Positions 25,305-34,167 of a DNA stretch of 36,897 nt are shown here, piece after piece. How positions within the stretch are numbered: position 1 is the stretch's first letter; each line of letters begins with the position of its first letter. The position numbers were made by a program, and so were the translations under genes. A model generated the notes under the pieces. It saw only the letters and a list, made by a program, of their open reading frames with translations, was not told where the DNA came from and did not search any database. Origin of the DNA: Fructobacillus sp. CRL 2054 (lineage in GTDB: Bacteria; Bacillota; Bacilli; Lactobacillales; Lactobacillaceae); contig NZ_JACOFN010000015.1 in assembly GCF_028764065.1 (NCBI RefSeq), positions 1 to 36,897 of the forward strand. The letters are read 5' to 3'.

Positions 25305-25601
25305 TCGTACTACCTGATTTCTTTATATAGTAGAAAAAGTACTTTTTAAGCGTATTCTTTCGCTATTTAATGTACAAAATCAGGCTTTAAAAAGCAAGAA
25401 TTCTAGACAACATATAACTATACCAATGATTTTCTTTTTTTAATTTAATCAGCCAATTATACTATTTATCTGAACTTTAACCGCCGTTAAAAAGCAAATA
25501 AACATTATTCTGTTATTCAAACCAGACAAAATCCTTGCAGGGTTTAATCAGTTGATTTAAACTAGACCAGTAGAGATAATACTTTTTTATTGGAGGTTCC
25601 C
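25305..25601. other. AT-rich spacer between clc and copB
   Basis: Nearly 300 bases without a gene. It holds a perfect palindrome AAAAAGTACTTTTT (25334-25347), in the spacer of a weak clc promoter (CTTAAA-N17-TATAAA on the minus strand), and an inverted repeat TTTAAC-CGCC-GTTAAA (25476-25491). The copB promoter is at the right end. No TACAnnTGTA copper box of the CopY type is seen. Confidence 0.5.
25552..25580 (+). promoter_or_regulatory. Promoter of copB
   Basis: TTGATT (25552-25557) and GATAAT (25575-25580) are 17 bases apart, with the GGAGG ribosome site shortly downstream. Confidence 0.65.
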
Positions 25602-27755
25602 ATGGCAGCAGATAAGAATAATCAATCCATGTCAAATATGGACCAGCATTCAATGAATCACCATAACCATTCCGCGCATCCGGACCATGATCAAAAGCAC
25701 GAACATCAGATGACGATGCAAGATGGTATGGAACACGATTCCCAAATGTCAGATATGGGTTCCATGCACCACGGCCACAACCACAACATGAATGGTATGA
25801 ACCATGACCAGCACATGGGCAACATGCCCGGCATGGATATGGGACACGATGACATGAAGTCTCGTTTCTGGATTTCTCTAATCCTGCTCGTTCCCATCGT
25901 TTTTACCGCGCCATTTATGGGGGTCGACCTACCATTCACATTGACTTTCCCTGGTTCCCATTGGGTAACCGTCGGCATGGCGTCAGTGATGTACGTTATC
26001 GGAACAAAGCCCTTCTTTGAAGGGGCAAAGTCCGAGATTAAGAGCAAGAAACCCGCCATGATGTCCCTGATTTCAATGGGATTGGTCGTTACCTTCTGGG
26101 TTTCCATCTACGCCTTTATCCAGGAAACCTTCTTCCACAAAATGGCTATGGACTACTTCTTTGAGTTTGCCAGCCTAGTTGTCATCATGCTATTGGGCCA
26201 TGTCATCGAAATGGAAGCCACCATGAAGGCCGGCAACGCCACCTCCGAACTGGACAAGTTAACACCAGCTACGGCCCATGTAAAGCACGGCGATTCCTTT
26301 ATGGACATGCCTGTCTCATCCCTAAAAGTCGGAATGGAAGTTCAAGTACAGGCCGGCGAATCATTTCCAGCCGACGGGATCGTTCTTGAAGGTTCCTCCC
26401 AGGTTGACGAATCGTTGATGACCGGTGAATCAAAACCCGTGAAGAAGGAAAAGAATGCCAAGGTTATCGGCGGTACCATTAACGATGATGGTACCTTGCT
26501 TGTCAAAGTCGAAGCCGTTGGCGCCGATTCCTTCCTCGGTCACTTAAAAGAAACACTCAACCAAACGGAAACTTCCTCATCAAAAGCCGAATCACTTGCA
26601 AACAAAGTGGCCGGTTGGCTCTTTTGGATTGGTTTATCTGCCGCTCTAATCGCACTCTTCGTTTGGACGTCCGTCTCCGGTCCATCTGAAGCTTTTAACA
26701 CCGCGGTAACTACGTTGATTATTGCCTGCCCCCACGCCCTGGGTCTGGCCATCCCACTTGTCATCCAACGAACCAAGGCCATCGCTGCTAAAGACGGCAT
26801 TTTAATCAAGAAACACGGGGCTATTTTACAGGCCAAGCACCTGGATTACGCCTTGATGGATAAGACCGGTACTTTAACAAACGGACACTTCCAAGTTCAA
26901 AAGATTGAAACAAAGGACGGTAATTCACAGCAGGCACTCGCTGTCATGGCAGCTCTTGAAAATCAATCTTCCCACCCATTAGCCCGGGCTATTGTTCAAA
27001 AAGCCCAGGACGAGGACGTGACGACCAAAAATGCTGAAAACGTCCAAGCCATCAAGGGTGCTGGAATCAAGGGAACGATTGATGGTAAGGAGTACCTCCT
27101 TGTAAACTCCCGCTACCTAAGCGAACACAGCATCGACTTCACTTCCATGCAATCGGACGGCTCGGTTTCCTACCTAGTCCAAGGTCAGCAGGTTTTGGCC
27201 GCCATTTCCCTAGGTGATTCGCTGAAGCCTTCCGCCAAGGACTTTGTTCACTCACTCAAGCAGATGGGCATCACACCTGTCATGGTAACCGGTGATGGAC
27301 AAGCAAGCGCAAATCAAGTTGCACAGCAACTCGGTATAGAGGAGGTTCGTGCCCAGGTTTCACCAGACGATAAGATTAACCTGGTCAAAGAGTATCAGCA
27401 AAAGGGAAAGGTCATGATGATTGGGGACGGTATTAACGACGCCCCTGCCCTCGCACAGGCTGACCTTTCCGTTGCCATCGGAGCTGGAACAGACGTCGCT
27501 CAAGCTTCCGCTGATGCCGTCTTGATTTCAATCTCCCTACCCAAAATCATTGATCTCATTCACCTGGCTCACCAAGCCAACCGTAAGGAAATCGAGAACC
27601 TTTGGTGGGGTGCCGGTTATAACATTCTGGCCATTCCAACTGCTGCTGGAGTCTTTGCATTTGCCGGGGTTGTTCTTAATCCGCTTATCGGCGCCGTCGT
27701 GATGTCCCTTTCAACCTTAATTGTGGCTGGAAATGCGATGTTACTGCATAAATAA
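25602..27755 (+). CDS. copB: CopB-type copper-exporting P-type ATPase
   Basis: 717 residues; the start at 25602 follows GGAGGTTCCC. The first 80 or so residues are packed with His and Met (HNHSAHPDHDQKHEHQM, MHHGHNHNMNGMNHD), a metal-binding tail typical of CopB instead of CxxC domains. The P-type core follows: TGES in the actuator domain, the membrane motif CPH (C376-P377-H378) that defines the CopB subgroup, the phosphorylated aspartate D420 in DKTGTLT, and GDGINDAP in the hinge. It should export Cu+ (or Cu2+) or silver from the cell. Neither a CopY repressor nor a CopZ chaperone gene is adjacent. Confidence 0.93.
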   Translation: MAADKNNQSMSNMDQHSMNHHNHSAHPDHDQKHEHQMTMQDGMEHDSQMSDMGSMHHGHNHNMNGMNHDQHMGNMPGMDMGHDDMKSRFWISLILLVPIVFTAPFMGVDLPFTLTFPGSHWVTVGMASVMYVIGTKPFFEGAKSEIKSKKPAMMSLISMGLVVTFWVSIYAFIQETFFHKMAMDYFFEFASLVVIMLLGHVIEMEATMKAGNATSELDKLTPATAHVKHGDSFMDMPVSSLKVGMEVQVQAGESFPADGIVLEGSSQVDESLMTGESKPVKKEKNAKVIGGTINDDGTLLVKVEAVGADSFLGHLKETLNQTETSSSKAESLANKVAGWLFWIGLSAALIALFVWTSVSGPSEAFNTAVTTLIIACPHALGLAIPLVIQRTKAIAAKDGILIKKHGAILQAKHLDYALMDKTGTLTNGHFQVQKIETKDGNSQQALAVMAALENQSSHPLARAIVQKAQDEDVTTKNAENVQAIKGAGIKGTIDGKEYLLVNSRYLSEHSIDFTSMQSDGSVSYLVQGQQVLAAISLGDSLKPSAKDFVHSLKQMGITPVMVTGDGQASANQVAQQLGIEEVRAQVSPDDKINLVKEYQQKGKVMMIGDGINDAPALAQADLSVAIGAGTDVAQASADAVLISISLPKIIDLIHLAHQANRKEIENLWWGAGYNILAIPTAAGVFAFAGVVLNPLIGAVVMSLSTLIVAGNAMLLHK

Positions 27756-27809
27756 AGTAAAATTTATCTTAAAAAACTGAAATTTAAAGTTCCTTTATTC
27801 TAAGAAGGG

Positions 27810-27815
27810 TACAAT
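27810..27815 (+). promoter_or_regulatory. Candidate -10 box of the aquaglyceroporin gene
   Basis: TACAAT in GGGTACAAT, forming a small inverted repeat with ATTGTA (27821-27826). No good -35 box is seen at the normal distance. Confidence 0.45.
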
Positions 27816-27851
27816 AGAAAATTGTACAGAATGAATAAAGGAGCTTTTTTT

Positions 27852-28571
27852 ATGCGCAAGTACCTCTCAGAATTTTTGGGAACGGCTTTCTTGGTAATTT
27901 TTGCAACCGTTGCCTTGATTTACGTTTCAACTTTCTCAATCGGTCAATTATTTGACGTTATGGCTGTCTTAGGATTGGCCATCGCCATGTTGATGTTTGT
28001 CTTTGGACCATTTTCAAACGGTGGCCACTTCAACCCAGCCGTCTCATTGGCTGCTGCTTTGAACAAGCAAATCTCATGGAAGACTTTCGGTGGCTACCTT
28101 TTGTCACAGGTCATCGGAGCAATCGTTGGTCTCTTCCTTGCCGTTTCAACTTTGATTCCAGTAATCAACACGCAAATGGCCTCATCTTCAACCTCAACTT
28201 CTTCATCAGTTTCTGCAACGAAGATTTATGAGACTTTGGAACCCGCTGCATCTGTTGCCTCATTGCCAGTTTCATTGACAATCGAAGCCGTCTTCACTTT
28301 CCTTTTGGTCTTTGTAACGGTTTTGGCATTCAAGAAGATGCCTAAGCAAGCACCTGCCATCTCTGGTTTGACAATGACTTTGACATCATTTGTCGCTTAC
28401 CCATTGACTGGTGGTTTGATGAACCCTGCCCGTGCATTCGCCCCAGCAATCATGACTGGTTTGGGATCATCTGCTCACCTTTGGTTCTTCCTCTTGATTG
28501 AAATCATTGCTGCCGCATTAGCTGGATTGGCAGTGAAGTACTTCGCTAAAGACGACGAAGCAGCTGCCTAA
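27852..28571 (+). CDS. Aquaporin / glycerol facilitator (MIP family)
   Basis: 239 residues with six membrane helices and the two NPA half-helices: HFNPAVSLA and MNPARAFAPA. The start at 27852 follows AAAGGAGC. The region between helices 3 and 4 carries a Ser/Thr-rich outside loop (MASSSTSTSSSVSATK) longer than usual. MIP channels let water, glycerol or small neutral solutes such as lactic acid across the membrane. Which one applies depends on selectivity-filter residues that cannot be assigned with confidence here. Ends at a clear terminator. Confidence 0.9.
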   Translation: MRKYLSEFLGTAFLVIFATVALIYVSTFSIGQLFDVMAVLGLAIAMLMFVFGPFSNGGHFNPAVSLAAALNKQISWKTFGGYLLSQVIGAIVGLFLAVSTLIPVINTQMASSSTSTSSSVSATKIYETLEPAASVASLPVSLTIEAVFTFLLVFVTVLAFKKMPKQAPAISGLTMTLTSFVAYPLTGGLMNPARAFAPAIMTGLGSSAHLWFFLLIEIIAAALAGLAVKYFAKDDEAAA

Positions 28572-28589
28572 TTTTCAATAAATATAAAT

Positions 28590-28620
28590 AAAAAAGCAGT
28601 CCAGAAGGGCTGCTTTTTTA
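28590..28620 (+). terminator. Terminator of the aquaglyceroporin gene
   Basis: AAAAAAGCAGTCC / GGGCTGCTTTTTT hairpin with a four-base loop and T run. Confidence 0.88.
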
Positions 28621-28712
28621 TTTTGCATTTTTCATTTTATTGAATTTGTTAGTGATAATTTAAAAACAAGAAGTCGCCATTTTATATATTTAAATTTAGC
28701 GTCCTTTTTACT

Positions 28713-28742
28713 GGCTTTCGTATAAAAAACGAAGGCTTTTTC
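28713..28742 (+). terminator. Terminator-like hairpin before the signal-less surface gene
   Basis: GGCTTTCG and CGAAGGCT pair (one wobble) around an AT loop and are followed by TTTTTC. It lies only 47 bases upstream of the next reading frame. Confidence 0.5.
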
Positions 28743-28788
28743 TATTTTAAAAAAATTAATTTGGAAGAATTTAAAACTTTACTTAAAG

Positions 28789-30126
28789 ATGATTGATGTT
28801 CGTAACTGTGAAAACTTAGAAACTGCCTTCCATTCAAAGCATGGCGAAACCGTTTGGATTAGTGCTGGAATGACCAAGTTTATCGGCTGTGACCAAAACC
28901 GTGAACATACCGGAAATATCAATATTGACCTTGCTGGGTTAACAAAAATCAACGCGGACGGAACTCAAGAAATTGACCTTTCAAAGGTCCTATCACCAAC
29001 ATTCTTGGAAGTCTACAAAGAACATAAACAACCCGGCTTCAATCCAGATACAAATATTTTAACCATTCCAAAGGATCAAATGGCTTCTAAGTATGCTGCT
29101 GGCCAAGATGAAGATGGTAAGGATACGACTTGGACCTTTTATACAAAGGCTGACTTCCCATTTGATGAAATCCCAGCTACCCTTACAAGTACGGAAACAA
29201 AAATTGTTCGTCGCACCATTAACTTCCGAGATGCGGCTGGTAAGTTAATCCCTGGCCAACTGCCAATTACCCATGAAATCAAGTACACTCGTACCGTTTC
29301 ACAAGATTCAGAAACACTTGCTTTGTCAAAGACAGACTGGGTCGCTGACGAAAGTCTCCCAACGGTGACGGTTCCTCAAACGATTGATAACAAATACGAA
29401 AAGCCAGAAGTTAACAACCAAGCAGTTACAAGCATCGACGGAGCAACACCTGTTTTGACAGATGATACAAACGATCAAAGCTTCGTCGTCGATGTAAAAT
29501 ATTCCAACAAAAAGGAATCAGCAACTGAACACAAGTCCGCCAAGCGTACCATTAACTTTAAGGACAAGAACGGTAACCTCATTCCTGGTAAGCAGGCAAT
29601 CGAAGAGGAAGTTCACTACCACCGTACCGCAACAACCGATTTGGTAACTGGCGATGTGACTTATACGGATTGGGTAGCCGATGATGCTGCTAACAACGAA
29701 TTCGCCGGCGTTACCATTCCACAAAGTTTCGACCAATACAACAACCCAACGGTTGATGGTAAGTCCGTTAAAAAAATCGATGCTGCCACGCCTAAGTTGA
29801 ACGCTGACGGTACCCCTCAAGATGAAACCATCGATGTTGTTTTTGATGAAAAGGAACCAACTCCTGTGCCCACTCCAGATATGCCCGTTACGCCAAGTCC
29901 TAAGACTCCCGTAACTCCTACCACACCCGCATCTCCTTCAGCAACAACACCTGCTAAGGAAGATACAGCAGCTAAGGGTGTAACTTCTCCTGCACTTGCT
30001 AAGACAGTACAAGAAGCCCTTCCCGAAACCGCTAAGCAACTCGTTAAAAAGAATGTGCTCGGTCTATCAGCCATGGCCATTACTGCTTCTGCCCTTGTCT
30101 TCTTCATAACTAAGAAGCGTCACTAA
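28789..30126 (+). CDS. Mub-like cell-wall protein lacking a signal peptide, probably 5'-decayed
   Basis: 445 residues. The N-terminal part (1-130) is of unknown fold and starts without any hydrophobic export segment. Two Mub B2-like domains follow (about 137-240, from VRRTINFRDAAGKLIPG, and about 246-355, from KRTINFKDKNGNLIPG), then a Pro/Thr linker and an anchor region LPETAK plus hydrophobic helix plus KKRH. LPETA replaces LPxTG. The ATG at 28789 has no ribosome site, and the in-frame sequence up to the previous stop (28723-28725) offers no other ATG, GTG or TTG. The intact anchor and missing export signal suggest a gene that lost its 5' end. Domain type is shared with the protein at 4679-6328. 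Confidence 0.65.
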   Translation: MIDVRNCENLETAFHSKHGETVWISAGMTKFIGCDQNREHTGNINIDLAGLTKINADGTQEIDLSKVLSPTFLEVYKEHKQPGFNPDTNILTIPKDQMASKYAAGQDEDGKDTTWTFYTKADFPFDEIPATLTSTETKIVRRTINFRDAAGKLIPGQLPITHEIKYTRTVSQDSETLALSKTDWVADESLPTVTVPQTIDNKYEKPEVNNQAVTSIDGATPVLTDDTNDQSFVVDVKYSNKKESATEHKSAKRTINFKDKNGNLIPGKQAIEEEVHYHRTATTDLVTGDVTYTDWVADDAANNEFAGVTIPQSFDQYNNPTVDGKSVKKIDAATPKLNADGTPQDETIDVVFDEKEPTPVPTPDMPVTPSPKTPVTPTTPASPSATTPAKEDTAAKGVTSPALAKTVQEALPETAKQLVKKNVLGLSAMAITASALVFFITKKRH

Positions 30127-30142
30127 GATTTATCTAATTAAT

Positions 30143-30178
30143 CAAAAAACCTAATCGTAAAATACGATTAGGCTTTTT
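30143..30178. terminator. Bidirectional terminator
   Basis: CCTAATCGTA / TACGATTAGG (30150-30159 and 30163-30172) flanked by A and T runs, serving the convergent surface gene and rluA-type gene. Confidence 0.88.
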
Positions 30179-31085
30179 ATTTATCAGTAAATGGATTTGC
30201 AATCTGAAGAATCTTCTTTTCTCCCGTCCACGGAAGATAGAAGGTTAGTTCACTAGAATTTAAGTAGAGTCGTGAGGCTGGCCGCCCCCCATATAAATCG
30301 TCTCCAACGATGGGATGGCCATTAGCCGCCAGATGCACCCTAAGCTGATGCATACGGCCTGTTTCTAATTCCAGTCTTACTAGACTAGTCTGACTCTTTT
30401 GGTCCTCTGAGAGAACTTGGTAGCGTGTCAGAGCAGTCTGCCCACCATCTACAAGGGAACAGATAGCTCTTTTACGATCATCCTCTTGTAAACGACCGAT
30501 TGGCTGATCAAATTCACCGGATGACTGTAAGAAAAGTCCCTCGGCGCGAGCTAAATAGACCTTTTTAACCAATTTATCCTTAATCTGTCGATTTAAGATT
30601 GGTACAGCCAATGGATTCTTACCAATAATGACTAATCCTGAGGTTGCCCGATCTAGTCGATGAGTCATGTAGGCCTTAGCTGGTTGACCTAAGGATTGGC
30701 TTTCATTCTTATCTAGGTAGGCCTGTACATAATTCAATATTGTGTCAGTTTCAGTAGGCGAATGTGGGTGCATCTTCATTCCAGCCGCCTTATTTAAAAT
30801 CAGCATGTCCTCGCTTTCGAAGAGTATCTCTGGCAGGCAAGCATTGTTCGCTGGGTACGGCCCTTGCAGATCACCATCATCAATTGTAAGTGTCAATTCT
30901 AGCAAGTCGTTTTCAGCCAACTGGTAGGCCGTCGAAACAATGTAACCGTTCACCCGAATACCACGTTCCTGTCTTAACTGACCCCGCAGATGCTTTGGTA
31001 ACAGGTACTTTGTTAGGAAATCCTTGATACTATGGTCCGCATCTTTTTGCTGTATTTTAATTGTTTTCTTATATGTTCGATTCAT
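30177..31085 (-). CDS. RluA-family RNA pseudouridine synthase
   Basis: 302 residues. An N-terminal S4-like RNA-binding region (about 17-65; FLTKYLLPKHLRGQLRQERGIRVNG) precedes the catalytic domain with the RluA motif HRLDRATSGL, whose catalytic aspartate is D145. The family converts uridine to pseudouridine in 23S rRNA or tRNA; the target position cannot be told (RluD and YlyB-like subgroups are similar). The ATG at 31085 has no ribosome site and sits about ten bases past the terminator hairpin of the upstream ltaS gene. Confidence 0.88.
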   Translation of the reverse strand: MNRTYKKTIKIQQKDADHSIKDFLTKYLLPKHLRGQLRQERGIRVNGYIVSTAYQLAENDLLELTLTIDDGDLQGPYPANNACLPEILFESEDMLILNKAAGMKMHPHSPTETDTILNYVQAYLDKNESQSLGQPAKAYMTHRLDRATSGLVIIGKNPLAVPILNRQIKDKLVKKVYLARAEGLFLQSSGEFDQPIGRLQEDDRKRAICSLVDGGQTALTRYQVLSEDQKSQTSLVRLELETGRMHQLRVHLAANGHPIVGDDLYGGRPASRLYLNSSELTFYLPWTGEKKILQIANPFTDK

Positions 31086-31095
31086 TAATTAATAG

Positions 31096-31121
31096 AAAAG
31101 GCAGGATTTCTCCTGCCTTTT
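31096..31121. terminator. Bidirectional terminator between ltaS and the pseudouridine synthase gene
   Basis: Perfect stem AAAAGGCAGGA / TCCTGCCTTTT with a four-base loop, flanked by T residues on both strands. Confidence 0.85.
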
Positions 31122-31132
31122 TTTAATACCTT

Positions 31133-33250
31133 TTATTTTTCAGCAGCGTTCGTCTGATAGAGCGAGGCGGTACTATTCCCACCGTTTTTTGCAATCAGCG
31201 ATGTTGAATTTGACTGTTGCGAAGCCTTCTTCAACCGTGCTAAAGTCTTAGACTTGGAATAGTCATAGTTAGCTGGGTTAACACTCTTAAAGTCTTTTGG
31301 CTGGTAGAAACGTAGCAGGTTCTTCTGATTCAAAGAATCTGAAACACTCAGCTTCTCATTGGCATCCGATTGGAGCTTAGCAAAGAGTTTCTTTTGCGCA
31401 GTCGTTGGATTTTCTACGACCGTGTTCGTGTGACAGTCCCAGATGGTACCTGAGATTGAAGCGTAATCCGGTGTAATCCAATCCTTGTTACGCATGACAA
31501 CTAACTGTGAACGTTTTGTTGACAGCAGATCTTGCCCCAACTGGATGTAATCCTTGGTTGAAATACCAAGCAAATGCTCAATCGTTGGCGCAACGTCAAT
31601 TTCACCACCGTAGGTGTGACGAATTCCCCCCTCTTTCAAACCAGGCATATGGATAATTAACGGTGTTCGTTGCAAGTTCTCCGTATCCAAATCAGTCCAC
31701 TGGCTTGGGTCCTTCCCAAGAAGTGGTGCTAGTTCCTTGTCCTCAGTATTGTTGATGCCATAGTGGTCACCATACATCACAACCATCGTATTGTTATAGA
31801 GGCCGGACTTCTTAAGGTAGTTAAAGAACTCTTGAATGGACTGGTCCAAGTAATGGTTGGTAATAAAGTAGTTATCAATATATTTAGAACCTGAGTTACT
31901 GGTCTGGAAGTTTGGATCCTGATCCACTTTATCCAGTTCAAATGGCGTGTGGTTCGTAACAGTTAAGTACTTAACGTAGAAAGGCTGTTGTAGCTGTTCA
32001 AGATAGGGAATTGAATCCTTAAAGAGCAACTTATCCTTCAGTCCCCAAGCCGTTGAGCGCTTACCAGAAGTGTTGAAATAATCGCCTGAAATCCAATTCT
32101 GGTAACCCATGTTCTTGTAAACATTACTACGGTTCCAGAAGGATCCGTTGTTCCCGTGGAAGACAGCTGACGAGTAACCTGCTCGCTGGTTCAAAATAGC
32201 TGGCATGGCCTGGAAAGTCTGGTCATTACCCAACTTAGCAAAAAGCGATCCTTGTGGCAGACCGAAAGTCGACGTTTCTAACATGTTTTCGGCATCCGAA
32301 GTCTTTCCCTGACCCACTTCGTGGAAGAAGTTATCAAAGGAAAGGGAATCGGCACTGTGGTAGAGCGAATTCAAGAAAGGTGTTACTTCCTGTCCGTTCA
32401 CCTTGCGGTCGATGGAGAACTGTTGGAAGGATTCCAAGTGAATGACAATAACGTTCTTTCCCTTCGCCTGACCAGCATAAGTACTGTTCATGCCAGCATA
32501 GTGCTTATTCACGTAGTTTTGAACCGTCTTCAATTCTGAAGGCTTGGCAGACTTACGGACCTGGGAAGTATCAAAGGTGTTATAGGCATCTAATCCCATG
32601 AAGGGACCAATACCCAAATACTTAACCAAGTACTCACGGTCAAACTGACGAGTCAGCAACTGTGGCCGGTCAATGTCAGCTAAGACTAAGTTCACCATAA
32701 TGAAGAAAAAGCCAAGCATCATCAACAAGGCGGCCCGACTTTTACGGACAACCTGGCTCTTTTGACCAATTCTCTTTCGGAAAAGCAAGTATAGCAAGAC
32801 AACAATATCAAGCCAGAAAAGAATGTCACCGTAATCGAAGGAAACAGCACCAGCCGCCTTGCTTCCTTGATTGACAGAAGAGTATGTCAGAATGGTATTG
32901 ACCGACATGAAATCGGTAAATTCACGGAAATAGACAACGTTTAGATATAAAAAGGTCGTCAGCAAACCGTTCAAGGTTAGCATCGCCCCGTAGAACAAGG
33001 GCTTATTCTTGAAGAAAAGTGGTATCGCCATCACCACCATGGTGAAACCAAGTGGATTTACAATTAGTAAAAAGAATTGGAATGGCGTTGAGGCGTGCAT
33101 CCAGTGAAAGTCCGAACCATAGGCATATAATGTTTTAGCCCAAACCAAAAAGACCATCCAGCCATAAAAGCCAAAGCGTGTTTGACTCTTTTCTTTGGCC
33201 CAGACTAGCCCGTTCTTAATGTTTTTTAGTCGCTTTTTAAACCATTCCAT
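31133..33250 (-). CDS. ltaS: Lipoteichoic acid synthase
   Basis: 705 residues from the ATG at 33250; the frame is open further, to 33346, but that stretch contains the promoter. Five N-terminal membrane helices (about 20-205) are followed by an extracellular sulfatase-like domain. The catalytic threonine is T317 in GKTSDAENM; other metal-site blocks are IVIHLESFQ, YGDHYGINN and TNHTPFELD. It polymerises glycerol phosphate from phosphatidylglycerol onto a glycolipid to make lipoteichoic acid. No ribosome site precedes the ATG: the -10 box TATAAT ends only nine bases before it, so the mRNA may be leaderless. Confidence 0.92.
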   Translation of the reverse strand: MEWFKKRLKNIKNGLVWAKEKSQTRFGFYGWMVFLVWAKTLYAYGSDFHWMHASTPFQFFLLIVNPLGFTMVVMAIPLFFKNKPLFYGAMLTLNGLLTTFLYLNVVYFREFTDFMSVNTILTYSSVNQGSKAAGAVSFDYGDILFWLDIVVLLYLLFRKRIGQKSQVVRKSRAALLMMLGFFFIMVNLVLADIDRPQLLTRQFDREYLVKYLGIGPFMGLDAYNTFDTSQVRKSAKPSELKTVQNYVNKHYAGMNSTYAGQAKGKNVIVIHLESFQQFSIDRKVNGQEVTPFLNSLYHSADSLSFDNFFHEVGQGKTSDAENMLETSTFGLPQGSLFAKLGNDQTFQAMPAILNQRAGYSSAVFHGNNGSFWNRSNVYKNMGYQNWISGDYFNTSGKRSTAWGLKDKLLFKDSIPYLEQLQQPFYVKYLTVTNHTPFELDKVDQDPNFQTSNSGSKYIDNYFITNHYLDQSIQEFFNYLKKSGLYNNTMVVMYGDHYGINNTEDKELAPLLGKDPSQWTDLDTENLQRTPLIIHMPGLKEGGIRHTYGGEIDVAPTIEHLLGISTKDYIQLGQDLLSTKRSQLVVMRNKDWITPDYASISGTIWDCHTNTVVENPTTAQKKLFAKLQSDANEKLSVSDSLNQKNLLRFYQPKDFKSVNPANYDYSKSKTLARLKKASQQSNSTSLIAKNGGNSTASLYQTNAAEK

Positions 33251-33259
33251 AATAGCTAT

Positions 33260-33288
33260 ATTATACCCGTTCAAGTAACGTTTTTCAG
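33260..33288 (-). promoter_or_regulatory. Promoter of ltaS, immediately before the start codon
   Basis: On the minus strand, GGGTATAAT (TATAAT at 33260-33265) has CTGAAA 17 bases upstream. The predicted transcription start is near 33253, leaving about three bases before the ATG. Confidence 0.6.
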
Positions 33289-33318
33289 TGAAAAAAGATT
33301 TCGTAAATAACCAAAAAC

Positions 33319-33347
33319 TTGAAAGATTAAGAAAAGTAGCGGACAAT
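33319..33347 (+). promoter_or_regulatory. Promoter of the HAD phosphatase gene
   Basis: TTGAAA (33319-33324) and GACAAT (33342-33347) are separated by 17 bases. Confidence 0.6.
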
Positions 33348-33384
33348 GGTCACTATATCCCACTTAATTGACAAGGAGCACTTT

Positions 33385-34164
33385 ATGGCACAGTACGATG
33401 CGTATTTAATTGACTTAGATGGCACCATTTACCACGGTAAAAATCCTATTCCTGAGGCAAAACGTTTTATTTATCGTCTGAAGGAAGCAGATGTTCCCTA
33501 TCTCTTTGTTACCAATAATTCGACGAAGACAGCCGCAGCATTTGCCGATGATTTAACAACGCTGCACAACATTGAAACGACTCCTGAACAAGTTTATACC
33601 TCCGCGATGGCAACGGCAGACTATGTAGCCAATGACGACGCTGTACAGGGTGTCAAAACTGTCTATCTGATTGGTGAGGCAGGATTGAAGGAAGCCTTTA
33701 ACCGTCCTGAATTTAAACTCGTTAACGATGCTCAAGCCGACTACGTGGTCATGGGACTCGATCGGGAGTTCAACTATCAAAAGTTGATGACCGCGACTTT
33801 TGCCATTCAGAAGGGGGCCAAGTTTATCGCGACGAACGCTGACACGAACCTTCCTTCTGAAAAGGGTATGCTGCCCGGAGCGGGTTCACTTGTTGCTGCC
33901 TTGCAGACAGCCTCAGGAGTCCAAGCAACGATTATCGCCAAGCCGGAAGCACCTATTATGCAGGGTGCTTTAAAGCGCTTAGATAACCCAGAGAAGCCAA
34001 TCATGGTCGGTGATAACTACCAGACTGACATCCTAGCTGGTATCCAAAACGGACTGTCGACACTTCTCGTTTACACCGGTGTTTCAACAAAGAAACAAGT
34101 TGCAGCAAAAGATGTTCAACCAACCCACGAAATCGATAACTTCGACCAATGGGAAGTGAAGTAA
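33385..34164 (+). CDS. HAD-superfamily phosphatase (subfamily IIA, NagD-like)
   Basis: 259 residues; the start at 33385 follows AAGGAGCACTTT, and the longer frame from 33346 is rejected because it overlaps the -10 region. HAD motifs are in order: DLDGT with nucleophile D10 and acid/base D12, FVTNNSTK (motif II), the KPEAPIM lysine (motif III) and VGDNYQTDI (motif IV). The type IIA cap sits between motifs II and III. Members dephosphorylate small phosphorylated metabolites such as sugar phosphates, nucleotides and p-nitrophenyl phosphate; the physiological substrate is unknown. It is divergent from ltaS and ends at a clear terminator. Confidence 0.9.
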   Translation: MAQYDAYLIDLDGTIYHGKNPIPEAKRFIYRLKEADVPYLFVTNNSTKTAAAFADDLTTLHNIETTPEQVYTSAMATADYVANDDAVQGVKTVYLIGEAGLKEAFNRPEFKLVNDAQADYVVMGLDREFNYQKLMTATFAIQKGAKFIATNADTNLPSEKGMLPGAGSLVAALQTASGVQATIIAKPEAPIMQGALKRLDNPEKPIMVGDNYQTDILAGIQNGLSTLLVYTGVSTKKQVAAKDVQPTHEIDNFDQWEVK

Positions 34165-34167
34165 TAC

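Noticed and set aside
25305-25601. CopY copper box upstream of copB
   Set aside because: No TACAnnTGTA sequence found by reading both strands.
33251-33346. N-terminal extension of ltaS up to an ATG-type start at 33346
   Set aside because: It spans the clear -10 box of ltaS and overlaps the promoter of the divergent HAD gene; the membrane topology begins after 33250.
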